In this document: one piece after another, positions 52,432 through 61,714 of the stretch | Position numbering within the stretch: the first letter of the stretch is position 1 | Layout of the letters: every line of letters starts with the position of its first letter | Source: AP-15 sp963712825 | GTDB taxonomy: Bacteria; Pseudomonadota; Alphaproteobacteria; ATCC43930; CGMCC-115725 | Direction of reading: 5' to 3' | DNA: 64,000 bases | NCBI GenBank assembly: GCA_963712825.1 | Contig: CAVQJP010000005.1 | Span: 1-64,000, forward strand | Position numbers and translations under genes: made by a program | The notes under the pieces: model-generated | What the model was told of the DNA's origin: nothing | Seen by the model: only the letters and a program-made list of their open reading frames with translations | The model's database searches: none

Positions 52432-55134
52432 ATGACGGCGATCCTCCGGTACTGGCTGCGCGCAGGCGCGCTATCTTTGCTGCTGCTTGCCCACGGGATG
52501 ATGGCGGGATCGCCGGCGCTGGCGCAGCAGCGCGTCGGCGTCAACAGCGCCGTCAACCCGGACGCGACCGGGCTCCCGCCCGGCGGCGCCCCGCGCCGGC
52601 TGGTGCTGGGCGGCGAGGTCGTCCTCAACGAGCGCATCGCCACCGGATCCGCCGGCCAGACCCAGATACTGTTTGTCGACGGCTCGTCGATGACGATCGG
52701 GCCGAATGCCTTCATGCTGATCGACCGGTTTCGCTTTGACCCGCAATCTGGAGGCGGCAGCCTCGTGACCAGCCTGGCGCGCGGGCTGTTCCGTTTTGTC
52801 GGCGGCCAGCTCAGCAAGCAGGACAATGCGGTGACGATGCGCACCCCTTCGGCGACGATCGCCATCCGGGGCGGCGTGATCCTGGTGGATCAGACCCCCG
52901 CCGGACAACTCACGGTGTACTTCGAGTACGGCAAGGGGGTTACGGTTACGGGATTGAACGGCGTCTCGCAAACGATCATCCGGCCCGGGTTCGAGGTCAC
53001 GGTAGCGGGCCCCGGCGCGTCACCCTCGGCGCCGTCGCCAGCGGCGCCCGGCGCCACTGCGGCGCTGCTCGCTGCGCTCGACGGCCGCCCCGGCGGAAAT
53101 GGCGGCGCGCCGCAAATCCCGACCGATGCCATCGTTGCGAACAGCGGCATCGCGGCGGCGGTCTCCCGCATCCCCCCCGCCGTCAGCCAAGCACCGCCGC
53201 CGTCGAATCCGGCGACGGCGGTGGCGCTCGCCACGACGACCTTGCAGGTGACCGCCAACAACCCGGTGACCGGCCAGGCCGCGGCGAGCTATTCCGGGAA
53301 CTTCAAAAGCACGAACGGGCAAGGCGGCGCCCGCGGGCTGCTCGATCCGGGCGGGACCAGCAGCGTCGGCCTGGCCTTTACCGGCGGAACCCTGAGCTTC
53401 CCGCGAGGATCGCCGCAAGAGGCAATCTTCACCGCGACGGTGGGGGGCGGCGAACTGTCGATCCCGCTGCCGTTTGCGCCCGGTTTCGGCACTCTGCCGG
53501 CGAACGGCGCCGGCACGATCAGCCCCTCCGGTCCGGTGACCGGGTCGACGTTCCTCGCGGCCGGCGGCACCTTTCTCTACGCCGATTTGACGCCGATCAA
53601 CGCACCCAGCCAGCACGAATTCATCTTTGCCGGTCTGCCGGTCGACCAAACGTTCTACGCGCCGACCGGAACCGTTCGGCTGTCGGCGTTCAACGTCGAG
53701 CCCGATGCGGCGCTGCAGTCGCCGATACCTTTTGTCACCAACAGCACCGGCGGAAATATCTCCAGCCCGAGCGTCTCCCCCTATTATGTCGTGGCACCGG
53801 CGAACAGCGCCTTTGGCGCGTACAACCCGGTCTCGAACCCCGGCGCCGCCAAAACCTCTACATTGCAGGCAAGTCTCGGGATCAGTGGGCAGGGCGCCGC
53901 CCAGAGCTCGGTCCTGGTGGTCAATGTCGGCAACTTTGCGACATCGAGCCAAACCGGCACTGTCGTCGGGTACGGCGCGGTTCGCGGGTCGTTTCTGCCG
54001 AACGGGACGTCACCCGCGGTACGCATCGCTTCGAGCACGGCGACAGTGCCGGACGGCCTCGGGAATAATCTGTTCGGCGGCGCCACCCCGACCGGCTTTG
54101 TGATCGACCAGAACGGATACAATGCGAACCTGAACTTCCAGCAGCAGCTGGCAAATCAAGTCGCCGTCAATCAAGCCGCCGTCAACGGCTCGGTAACGAA
54201 TTACGCCTTTAATCAACCGGTGACGGCGACGACACTGCCGTCGAATATCGGCGCCAGCCGGACGTCGCAGACGCTGTCGGGCGATTTTGGCGGTCTCGCC
54301 TACGTGCAGACGCCAGGCGACGCCAGGACCCTGGTGCCGACATTCGGCAGTGCGTTTGTCACCGCCGATGCTGGGAGCAATCAGGTCGCTGCAACTTTTG
54401 CCGGCACCACCAGCCCATTCGTAGAGGGAAAGAAGCCGATCAATTTCGTGCTGAATTTCGGGGGACAAAATCGCAGCGCCTTTGTGGACGACAACAATTT
54501 CGGCGCGATCGAGAGCCAGACGACACCGTCGCAGATCGACGGTCTCAAGGTCCAGCTCAACGGCGACCCGTCGGCCGCCGCGGCGCTGGCACTGGTGACC
54601 TCGGCGACGGTGCCGTCGAGCGCATTGCTGGCGAACGGGCTGTGCCAGCAATGCCAGTTCCTGCAATGGGGCTATTGGACCGGGCAGGTCGACATCCCGA
54701 CCGGGACCGGCAACGCAATCGCCGGGACGGTGACCTCGCATATCAACACCTGGGTCGCGGGCATCCCCACTGTCGTGCTGCCGACGAGCGGGGTCGGAAC
54801 GTTCACCGGCAATGCCCTCGGCTCGGTCTACAACAACGGGGCGAGCTATCTCGCCGCCGGCGGGTTTACCAACACCTACGATTTTGGCAGGCAAGCCGGG
54901 ACGGTTGCGATCAGCAATTTCGACGGGAAGAATTTTTCGGGCGGGGTCACCGCCGCTGCTTTTGCCGGCCGGCCTGCCAGCTATTCGGGATCGTTGTCCG
55001 GCGCCGCTCTCAGAGGAGCCGTGCAGGGCACGTTCTTCGGCCCGGGCGCTCCCGAAACCGGCGGCGCCTTTGCGGTTCAGTCGATCGCGGGATCGCCTTA
55101 TCTCGCGTCCGGCATCTTCGCCGGCAGACGCTGA
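52432..55134 (+). CDS. Secreted FecR-domain protein with TbpB-like C-terminal beta-barrel
   Basis: A 900-residue exported protein. A signal peptide (RAGALSLLLLAHGMMAGSPA, ALAQ) leads to a FecR domain at about residues 35-175: LNERIATGSAGQTQILFVDG, SSMTIGPNAFMLIDRF, and IRGGVILVDQTPAGQLTVYF. A Pro/Ala linker follows. Long repetitive Gly/Ser/Asn-rich beta strands make up the rest. The end, SYSGSLSGAALRGAVQGTFF then GPGAPETGGAFAVQS, is the transferrin-binding-protein-B-like beta-barrel signature. Probably surface exposed. No cognate sigma factor or anti-sigma is nearby, so this is the non-signalling FecR class. First of a plus-strand run with the TIR gene 120 bp on. Confidence 0.8.
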   Translation: MTAILRYWLRAGALSLLLLAHGMMAGSPALAQQRVGVNSAVNPDATGLPPGGAPRRLVLGGEVVLNERIATGSAGQTQILFVDGSSMTIGPNAFMLIDRFRFDPQSGGGSLVTSLARGLFRFVGGQLSKQDNAVTMRTPSATIAIRGGVILVDQTPAGQLTVYFEYGKGVTVTGLNGVSQTIIRPGFEVTVAGPGASPSAPSPAAPGATAALLAALDGRPGGNGGAPQIPTDAIVANSGIAAAVSRIPPAVSQAPPPSNPATAVALATTTLQVTANNPVTGQAAASYSGNFKSTNGQGGARGLLDPGGTSSVGLAFTGGTLSFPRGSPQEAIFTATVGGGELSIPLPFAPGFGTLPANGAGTISPSGPVTGSTFLAAGGTFLYADLTPINAPSQHEFIFAGLPVDQTFYAPTGTVRLSAFNVEPDAALQSPIPFVTNSTGGNISSPSVSPYYVVAPANSAFGAYNPVSNPGAAKTSTLQASLGISGQGAAQSSVLVVNVGNFATSSQTGTVVGYGAVRGSFLPNGTSPAVRIASSTATVPDGLGNNLFGGATPTGFVIDQNGYNANLNFQQQLANQVAVNQAAVNGSVTNYAFNQPVTATTLPSNIGASRTSQTLSGDFGGLAYVQTPGDARTLVPTFGSAFVTADAGSNQVAATFAGTTSPFVEGKKPINFVLNFGGQNRSAFVDDNNFGAIESQTTPSQIDGLKVQLNGDPSAAAALALVTSATVPSSALLANGLCQQCQFLQWGYWTGQVDIPTGTGNAIAGTVTSHINTWVAGIPTVVLPTSGVGTFTGNALGSVYNNGASYLAAGGFTNTYDFGRQAGTVAISNFDGKNFSGGVTAAAFAGRPASYSGSLSGAALRGAVQGTFFGPGAPETGGAFAVQSIAGSPYLASGIFAGRR

Positions 55135-55253
55135 GGCCGGTGGCGCCGCCGCCCGCCGACGAAAGCACCCCAGCCGTCGGAATGCGCCGGCGCGGTTTCG
55201 CACTGTTGCCGCCGGCGAGCAGATTGTAGAATTTTGAGGGACCTCGGCGCGCA

Positions 55254-58199
55254 ATGGCGGACGTCTTTATCAGCTACGCCTCGGCGGATCGAGAGGTTGT
55301 CGCCAGGTTGGCCGATGCGCTCGAAAGCAGCGGGCTGTCGGTGTGGTGGGATCGCGAGCTGTCGCCCGGACAGGATTTCAGCGCCGAAATCGACAGGGAA
55401 CTGAACAGCGCCTACTGCATCGTCACCGCCTGGAGCAAGAATGCGGCGGCCTCGCAATGGGTGCGGGACGAGGCGACCGAAGCCAAAAACCGCGGCGTGC
55501 TGTTCCCGATTTCGATCGACGGCGCGCAACCCCCGCTAGGGTTCCGCCAAATCCAGACGATGTACCTGAAGCCGCTGGGTGACGGGCGCGACCACCCGGA
55601 GGTCGAGGCCTTTTGCGCGGCAATCGCCCAGATCGTCGAGGATGCGCGACGCAGCCGGGCGAAGGGCCGCGGCGAGCCGGCGCGCGCCGCACCGGCACCG
55701 CTGCCGAGACCCGGCCGCGAACCGGGCATCGCCGCCCGGCGCTTCCTCCCCGGCAAGCTGGTCTCGCGCGTCGCCGCGGCACTGTCGATGGGGCTCGTGG
55801 CGTTCGGCTCTACCGCTGCCGTCGACCGGCTATTGAAACGATGGCTGGAGCTCGACCTGTCGGGCAAGCCGTTGCTGCGTTTCGCGCTGATTGGGTTGCC
55901 GCTGCTCGCTGCCTGCGCCCAGCTGCTGCTTGAATGGCATGCCGAGCGCAACCGCCGCGCCCGGCAGCGGCTTGCGGTGCGGACCGGAGCCGAGCAGTCG
56001 GGCTATTTCCGGATCGGTCCCTATTCGAGCACGGCCGAGGACCAGGCCGGGTTTGACCGGGCCGACCGGGCGCATGAGGCGGTGCTGAGCTGGATCGAGG
56101 CGGCGCGGAGCGTGCCGCTTTATCTGACCGGGGATTCGGGGTCGGGCAAGAGCTCGCTGCTCAATGCCGCGGTTTTGCCGGCATTGCGCCAGCGCGGCTG
56201 GACCGTGGTCGAGCTCCGTCCCGGACAAGACCCCGATGGGGCGTTGCGCGCCGCGGTGACGCCGCAAGGGGGCCGCCGGCCGCGCCAGGCAGAACCGGCA
56301 CCTCTGCGCAACATGCTCGAAGCCGCGGCCCGGCGCGCCGGCGAGCGGCTGCTCCTCGTGCTCGACCAATTCGAGGAGTTCGTCATTCTCGGCGCGACTG
56401 AAAAAAAACAGGAGCTGGCGGCGCTCGTCGCGGATTTGCGGGCGAGGCCGGTCAGCAAGCTCAGCCTGCTGCTGGTGCTGCGCAGCGACTACCAGTCGTT
56501 TTTGCAGGATATCGGATTGCCGTCGCTGCGCCAGGGCGAGAACCTGTACCAGGTCAACCGCTTTACGTTTTCCGCGGCGAACAATTTCCTCGCCCGCTCG
56601 GGGCTGAGACTGCAGGCAGCGGCGATCGGCAAGCTGCTGACGAGTGCCGCGGAGCTCGATGAAACTCCGGGCCTGGTGCGGCCGATCACATTGAACGTGA
56701 TCGGGTATGTGCTGGCGAACGGGACGGCGGCGATACCGTCGCTCGACGCCGGGCAGCTGGTCCGCCGCTATGTCGAGCAGACAATCCGCCAGCCCGCGAT
56801 CCGCGACTTTGCGCCCCTGGTCCTCGAGCAGCTCCTGACCGAGGAGGCGACCAAGCGGCCGCGCTCCGAGGAGGAGCTGGCGAATGCGACCAAGCTCGGC
56901 CGCGGCGACGTGCGGGCCGTCCTCAACGGCCTCGGTGCGGCGGCGCTCGCCCGCCCGTTGACGCGCGCCTCCGATCCGGCGCCGGCCGTACCGGAAATTT
57001 GGGAGCTGTCGCACGATTTTGTCGCGCGCGCGGTGGCGCGCTATCTGGGACGGCGCCGGTACGATTGGTGGCGCCGCAGCGCGTTCTATGCCGCACCAGC
57101 ACTGCTCGCGGCAATGCTGGCGATCGTCGCCAGCGTCATCGCCTGGAACAGCATCAGCGGCTACCGCACCCAGTCGCAACTGGCGAGGCTTGGTCTGTCG
57201 GTCATCCCGATAGCGCACGGGCTTTCGGTCGTCGCCGATCCGAACCGCCTGACCGAGGCGAGCTTTGCGCGCGCGGGCGGGCTGCTGCCTCAGCTCGGCG
57301 AGCTTAAGGTCATCGACCTCAACGGCGCCAAGATCGACAATCTTGAGCCCCTCAAGGGGCTGGCCGGGTTGCAGCTGCTCAACCTCGCCAGCACCGCGGT
57401 CAAGGATTTGCGGCCGTTGCAGGCGTTGACCGCGCTTCGCCGCCTCGATCTCAGCGACACCAAGGTCGACAACCTCGGGCCGATCGCGGGACTGGGCGCG
57501 CTCGAAGGTCTCGCCCTTGTCGACACGCCGGTCGCCGACATCGCACCAATCGGCGGGCTTGCGCGGGTCGAGGCGCTCGACCTCGGCGGCACCGCGGTGC
57601 ACAACCTCGCACCGCTCACGCGGCTGACGCGGCTGCGGGTGCTGCTGGTGAGCGGCACCAAGGTCGAGGATTTGACGCCGCTCCAGGGTTTGAGGGTGCT
57701 CCAGCAGCTCGATTTGAGCGGGACGAGGGTCGCGGATTTCGCACCGCTCGCCAGCCTCGCCTCGCTTCGGGTCCTCAACCTGAGCCAGACGCAGATCCGG
57801 GGGCTGGCGCCGCTGGCGGGATTGTCGGAGCTCCAGCAGCTCGACCTGAGCGAGACGAAAGTCGCCGAACTCGCGCCGCTCGCCGGCTTGACGGGGCTCC
57901 AGACGCTCAACCTGAGCAACACGGGCGTCGAGAATCTCGGCCCGCTGCGTCATCTGCAAGCGCTTCAGTCGCTGATCCTGGCGGGAACCCCGGTCGCCGG
58001 GCTCGATCCTCTGGCTGGGCTCGCTGCGCTGCAACTCCTCAACCTCAACGGGACCAAGGTTGAAAAGCTCGACCCGCTCGACGACCTCCCGGCGCTGTGG
58101 CTGCTCTATCTTAGCCCGACAGTGGCGCAGGCGGAGCAGGTTCGCTTTAACCGCGCCCGCCGCGGCAAGCACCTGCAGGCCGTCGAAATCCGCCATTGA
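55254..58199 (+). CDS. Membrane-anchored TIR-STAND NTPase-leucine-rich-repeat protein
   Basis: A 981-residue NLR-like protein. TIR at 1-135: FISYASADREVVARLADALE, VWWDRELSPGQDFSAEI and S-Q-W-V-R-D-E73, where Glu73 is the probable NADase glutamate. Two hydrophobic stretches lie at about 170-190 and 205-225. The STAND NTPase runs from about 285 to 590: Walker A G293-D-S-G-S-G-K-S300, Walker B LLLVLDQFEEF with D371, and a winged-helix-like WELSHDFVARAVARYL. A third membrane segment is at about 611-633 (APALLAAMLAIVASVIAW). From 683 to 955 come eleven to twelve 22-residue LRRs (pattern LxxLxxLxxLDLSxTxVxxLxP). The start ATG has GAGGGACC upstream. Predicted topology: TIR and NTPase inside, LRRs in the periplasm. 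Confidence 0.88.
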   Translation: MADVFISYASADREVVARLADALESSGLSVWWDRELSPGQDFSAEIDRELNSAYCIVTAWSKNAAASQWVRDEATEAKNRGVLFPISIDGAQPPLGFRQIQTMYLKPLGDGRDHPEVEAFCAAIAQIVEDARRSRAKGRGEPARAAPAPLPRPGREPGIAARRFLPGKLVSRVAAALSMGLVAFGSTAAVDRLLKRWLELDLSGKPLLRFALIGLPLLAACAQLLLEWHAERNRRARQRLAVRTGAEQSGYFRIGPYSSTAEDQAGFDRADRAHEAVLSWIEAARSVPLYLTGDSGSGKSSLLNAAVLPALRQRGWTVVELRPGQDPDGALRAAVTPQGGRRPRQAEPAPLRNMLEAAARRAGERLLLVLDQFEEFVILGATEKKQELAALVADLRARPVSKLSLLLVLRSDYQSFLQDIGLPSLRQGENLYQVNRFTFSAANNFLARSGLRLQAAAIGKLLTSAAELDETPGLVRPITLNVIGYVLANGTAAIPSLDAGQLVRRYVEQTIRQPAIRDFAPLVLEQLLTEEATKRPRSEEELANATKLGRGDVRAVLNGLGAAALARPLTRASDPAPAVPEIWELSHDFVARAVARYLGRRRYDWWRRSAFYAAPALLAAMLAIVASVIAWNSISGYRTQSQLARLGLSVIPIAHGLSVVADPNRLTEASFARAGGLLPQLGELKVIDLNGAKIDNLEPLKGLAGLQLLNLASTAVKDLRPLQALTALRRLDLSDTKVDNLGPIAGLGALEGLALVDTPVADIAPIGGLARVEALDLGGTAVHNLAPLTRLTRLRVLLVSGTKVEDLTPLQGLRVLQQLDLSGTRVADFAPLASLASLRVLNLSQTQIRGLAPLAGLSELQQLDLSETKVAELAPLAGLTGLQTLNLSNTGVENLGPLRHLQALQSLILAGTPVAGLDPLAGLAALQLLNLNGTKVEKLDPLDDLPALWLLYLSPTVAQAEQVRFNRARRGKHLQAVEIRH

Positions 58200-58325
58200 A
58201 GACGATAAGGAAGGGGGCAACCCGATCTTCTCGTTGCGGAAATTACCGCCAAAGCTATTCTACCCACGCGCCGGAGAAATCACCTTGCGCCGCGCGGGTG
58301 CGCCGGTTGGACGAGCGGGCGAGGC

Positions 58326-59039
58326 ATGGACCGACGGGCATTTGTGTCATTGGCCGCCGGGATCGCAGGGGCGATGGCGCTGCGTTCGCCGGCGCAGGCG
58401 ACGCCCGAGCCGCCGCGGATGCGGCGCCTCGCGCTCGTCAACGCGCATACCGGCGAGACATTTTCCGGACCCTATCGCGACGACGCTGGGCCGATCGGCG
58501 CGGCGATGCAGGAGCTTTCGGTCTTTCTGCGCGACTTTCATTGCGGCGAGAGCATCCCGATCGATGTCGGCGTCGTCGATTTTCTCGGCAATGTGCTCGA
58601 CGCGGTCGGGGCGACGCGCGCCATCCTCCTGTCGGGCTATCGCACGCCGGCGACCAATGCGATGTTGGCGCGCACGATGTTCGGCGTTGCCGAGCACAGC
58701 CAGCACATCTACGGCCGCGCGCTCGACTTTTGCGTGCCGACGCGGCTGGAGGACGCGATGCGGGCGGCGCGCGCGATGCGGCGCGGCGGGGTCGGCTGGT
58801 ACCCGCATTCGGGGTTTATCCACATCGACACCGGGCCGGTGCGCAGCTGGACGCTCGATGGCGCCGGGTTTGCGCCGCTGCTGCTCGACGACCGCGATCC
58901 CTTGCTTCACGAACCGATCGCCGTCTCGCCCAGCGGGAGGCTCGTCGCGAGCCGCACCGGCCTGCCGGTTTCCGCCGGCGAGCGGCTGGCGATCCATCGC
59001 CTGCTGGAGAAGGCGCTGCACCCGCCCGCCAGCGGCTGA
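58326..59039 (+). CDS. Tat-exported DUF882 protein (second copy)
   Basis: A 237-residue YcbK-like protein. The twin-arginine signal MDRRAFVSLAAGIAGAMA, ending AQATPE, exports it folded. The M15/DUF882 core has LALVNAHTGETFSGPYRDDA, LLSGYRTPATNAML, SQHIYGRALDFCVPTR and GWYPHSGFIHIDTGPVRSW. It is related to the protein at 26321 but longer at the C-terminus (about 40 residues ending RLLEKALHPPASG). It lies 126 bp behind the TIR-STAND-LRR gene and could act on cell wall beneath its LRR domain. Confidence 0.85.
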   Translation: MDRRAFVSLAAGIAGAMALRSPAQATPEPPRMRRLALVNAHTGETFSGPYRDDAGPIGAAMQELSVFLRDFHCGESIPIDVGVVDFLGNVLDAVGATRAILLSGYRTPATNAMLARTMFGVAEHSQHIYGRALDFCVPTRLEDAMRAARAMRRGGVGWYPHSGFIHIDTGPVRSWTLDGAGFAPLLLDDRDPLLHEPIAVSPSGRLVASRTGLPVSAGERLAIHRLLEKALHPPASG

Positions 59040-59268
59040 CCGAGCTCATCCGCTCATCGTATCGACAACGACCGGCTCTGTCGGCGGAGCTGGGTCCGGG
59101 CCCTCGCGAGCCTCGCCGGGAAAGGCAGACGATGCGGGCGTTCGACCCTGCACCCGGCACCGGCAAACAGCGCTGTCTGCCGCGCTCGCTGTTTGCTAGA
59201 ATTTTATATCGGATGACGTTCGGAACCCCCGGGCGAAAGTTGCCGGCACCCCTGGGATAGAGCGGCGC

Positions 59269-61704
59269 ATGGCCGTAGATTTTAAGATCGCGATTGTCGG
59301 ATCGGGACCCGCAGGGATGAGCGCCGCTGCGCATGCCGCCCGGCTGGGGATAACGCATGTCCTGCTGGAGCGTGCGCCGCATCCGAGCGACACGGTCTTC
59401 AAGTATCAAAAGCGCAAGCACGTAATGGCCGCCCCGGAAGTCCTGCCGTTGCGCAGCGATCTCGGGTTTCGGGAGTCGGCGCGCGAGGAGGTGATCGGCA
59501 CCTGGGATGCCGGGCTCCAGGACGCCGCCGTCAACCTGCGGCTCGACGCCGAGGTGACCTCGATCAAGGGCGGGCGCGGCGACTTCGCGATCGGCCTCGC
59601 CGGCGGCGAGACCATCGGCGCGGAGCATGTCGTGCTCGCGATCGGGCTTCAGGGGAATTTGCGCCGGCTGCCGATCCCCGGCGCCGATCTTCCCCTCGTC
59701 CAATATCAGCTCGACGATCCCGACGAGTACCGGGGCGAGGAGATCGTGGTCATCGGCACCGGCGACGCCGGGATCGAGAACGCCCTCGGCCTCGCCGCCA
59801 ACAACAACGTCAGCGTCGTCAACCGCGGCGCCGACTTTCCCTATGCCAAGCCGGCCAACGCCGCGCTGATCCAGGCGGCGATCAACCGCGGCGACATCAC
59901 CGCATTCTTCAGCGCCGAGCCCAAGCAGGTCGAGCCGGGGTATCTGCTGCTCGACACGCCGCAGGGCGCGACCCGCGTCAACTGCGACCGCATCATCGCC
60001 CGGATCGGCGCATTGCCGCCACGCCGGTTTGTCGAATCCTGCGGCATCGTGTTCCCGAGCGACAGCCCCACCGCCTTTCCGCAAGTCTCGGAAACTTACG
60101 AGTCGCAGGTGCCGGGCCTCTACATCATCGGGGCATTGGCCGGCTACCCGCTGATCAAGCAATGCCTGAACCAGGGCTACGAGGTCGTCGAATACATCGA
60201 GGGACACGCCATCGCCCCCGCCGACGAGCCGCTGATCCAGGCCAAGCTCGACAGCCAGGGCGTGGCGATGACGGTGTCGGAATTGGTGAAGGCGGTGCGG
60301 GAGAGGTTGCCGCTCTACGCGCCGCTGACCCCGTTGCAGACCCGCGAGCTCCTGCTCCACTGCGACATCCATCGGCTGAACCCGGGCGACGCCGTCTTCC
60401 GCCGCAACGATTTTACCAATTCGCTCTACTCGGTTCTCGACGGCGAGGTCGGCATTCAGATCCACCCGGATCGCCCGGACCAGCTGCTGGCGCTCGGCCG
60501 CGGCCAGTTTTTTGGCGAGATCGGGCTGATCGCCGGGCGGCGGCGCACCGCGACCGTTCTCGCCAAGACGGCGTGCCTTCTGCTCGAGGCTGACCGCAAC
60601 GCGATGATCCGCCTCGTTCGAACCGAGCGCGACATCAAAAGCGTCATCGACGAGGCGGCGGTGATCCGCTTCATCCGAACCTATCTCGCGACCGACGCCA
60701 ACGACGCGCTGTTGACCGAGATCGTGCGCGGCGCCGAGCACCCGCCCGAGATCGTCGAGTTCCGGCCCAACGCGCCCGGCGACAAGGAAGACCGGGAAAC
60801 CCTGGTCCGTGAGGGGGCGACCGACGACAACGCCGTCTACCTGATCCGCAAAGGCTCGGTCATGGTGTCGCGCCGCATCGCCGGCAAGGACACCGTTTTC
60901 GCTTATGTCGCCGCCGGCAACCTGGTCGGCGAGATGGCGATGCTTCAAAACGCGCCGCGCTCGGCGACGGTCAAGGCCACGATCGCCACCGAAGCGATCA
61001 AAATCGACCGCGGCATGTTCCAGACCCTGCTCGACCGCTCGCCGGCGATGCGCGAGCGCGTCGACGCCGAATTCGAAACCCGGCTGCGCGAGCGCCGCCG
61101 GCAGCAGGAGATCGCGGCCGAGGCCGGAGACCTGATCGAGTTCTTCGCCCGCCAGGGGCTGGGCGAGGCGACCGACGTGCTGTTGATCGACGAGACCTTG
61201 TGCGTGCGCTGCGACAATTGCGAGAAGGCCTGCGCCGAGACCCATCGCGGCGTCAGCCGCCTTGCCCGCGAGGCCGGCATGACCTATGCCGCGATCCACG
61301 TGCCGACCTCGTGCCGGCATTGCGAAGACCCGCACTGCATGAAGGACTGTCCGCCCGACGCGATTCACCGCGCGCCGAGCGGCGAGGTGTTTATTGCCGA
61401 CAACTGCATCGGCTGCGGCAATTGCGAGCGCAACTGCCCCTATGGCGTGATCCAGATGGCCGAGATGCCGGCCGAAAAGCCGGGGCTTTTGTCCTGGCTG
61501 CTGTTCGGGTGGGGCAATGGCCCGGGCGAGGACAAGTCGCCCGCAGGCATGGCGCGGCGCAGCGGCGGCAAGCACGCGGTCAAATGCGACATGTGCAAGG
61601 GGATCGCGGGCGGGCCGGCCTGCGTCAGGGCGTGCCCCACCGGCGCGGCGATCCGGGTCGACCCCGAGGAGTTTATTGAGGTCGTGCGGCAAGGCCGCGC
61701 ATGA
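59269..61704 (+). CDS. Fusion of FAD-dependent reductase, two cNMP-binding domains and four-cluster ferredoxin
   Basis: An 811-residue protein. Residues 1-320 are a thioredoxin-reductase-like flavoprotein: AIVGSGPAGMSAAAHAARLG (FAD), VVIGTGDAGIENALGLA (NAD(P) Rossmann at about 160) and GLYIIGALAGYPLIKQC. There is no redox CxxC. Two cyclic-nucleotide-binding domains follow, with phosphate cassettes FFGEIGLIAGRRRTATV (about 414) and GEMAMLQNAPRSATV (about 554). From about 640 come four 4Fe-4S sites: CVRCDNCEKAC, CRHCEDPHCMKDCP, CIGCGNCERNCP and CDMCKG..CVRACPTGA. It is thus an NAD(P)H-to-Fe-S electron relay gated by cAMP or cGMP. Ten bp ahead of a b-type-cytochrome-like gene. Confidence 0.87.
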   Translation: MAVDFKIAIVGSGPAGMSAAAHAARLGITHVLLERAPHPSDTVFKYQKRKHVMAAPEVLPLRSDLGFRESAREEVIGTWDAGLQDAAVNLRLDAEVTSIKGGRGDFAIGLAGGETIGAEHVVLAIGLQGNLRRLPIPGADLPLVQYQLDDPDEYRGEEIVVIGTGDAGIENALGLAANNNVSVVNRGADFPYAKPANAALIQAAINRGDITAFFSAEPKQVEPGYLLLDTPQGATRVNCDRIIARIGALPPRRFVESCGIVFPSDSPTAFPQVSETYESQVPGLYIIGALAGYPLIKQCLNQGYEVVEYIEGHAIAPADEPLIQAKLDSQGVAMTVSELVKAVRERLPLYAPLTPLQTRELLLHCDIHRLNPGDAVFRRNDFTNSLYSVLDGEVGIQIHPDRPDQLLALGRGQFFGEIGLIAGRRRTATVLAKTACLLLEADRNAMIRLVRTERDIKSVIDEAAVIRFIRTYLATDANDALLTEIVRGAEHPPEIVEFRPNAPGDKEDRETLVREGATDDNAVYLIRKGSVMVSRRIAGKDTVFAYVAAGNLVGEMAMLQNAPRSATVKATIATEAIKIDRGMFQTLLDRSPAMRERVDAEFETRLRERRRQQEIAAEAGDLIEFFARQGLGEATDVLLIDETLCVRCDNCEKACAETHRGVSRLAREAGMTYAAIHVPTSCRHCEDPHCMKDCPPDAIHRAPSGEVFIADNCIGCGNCERNCPYGVIQMAEMPAEKPGLLSWLLFGWGNGPGEDKSPAGMARRSGGKHAVKCDMCKGIAGGPACVRACPTGAAIRVDPEEFIEVVRQGRA

Positions 61705-61714
61705 GGGGCCTTGC

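Noticed and set aside
55830..58220. Minus-strand frame of 796 codons opposite the TIR-STAND-LRR gene
   Set aside because: Shadow frame created by high GC at third positions; it is Arg/Gln/Glu-rich with no domain, while the plus strand has clear motifs.
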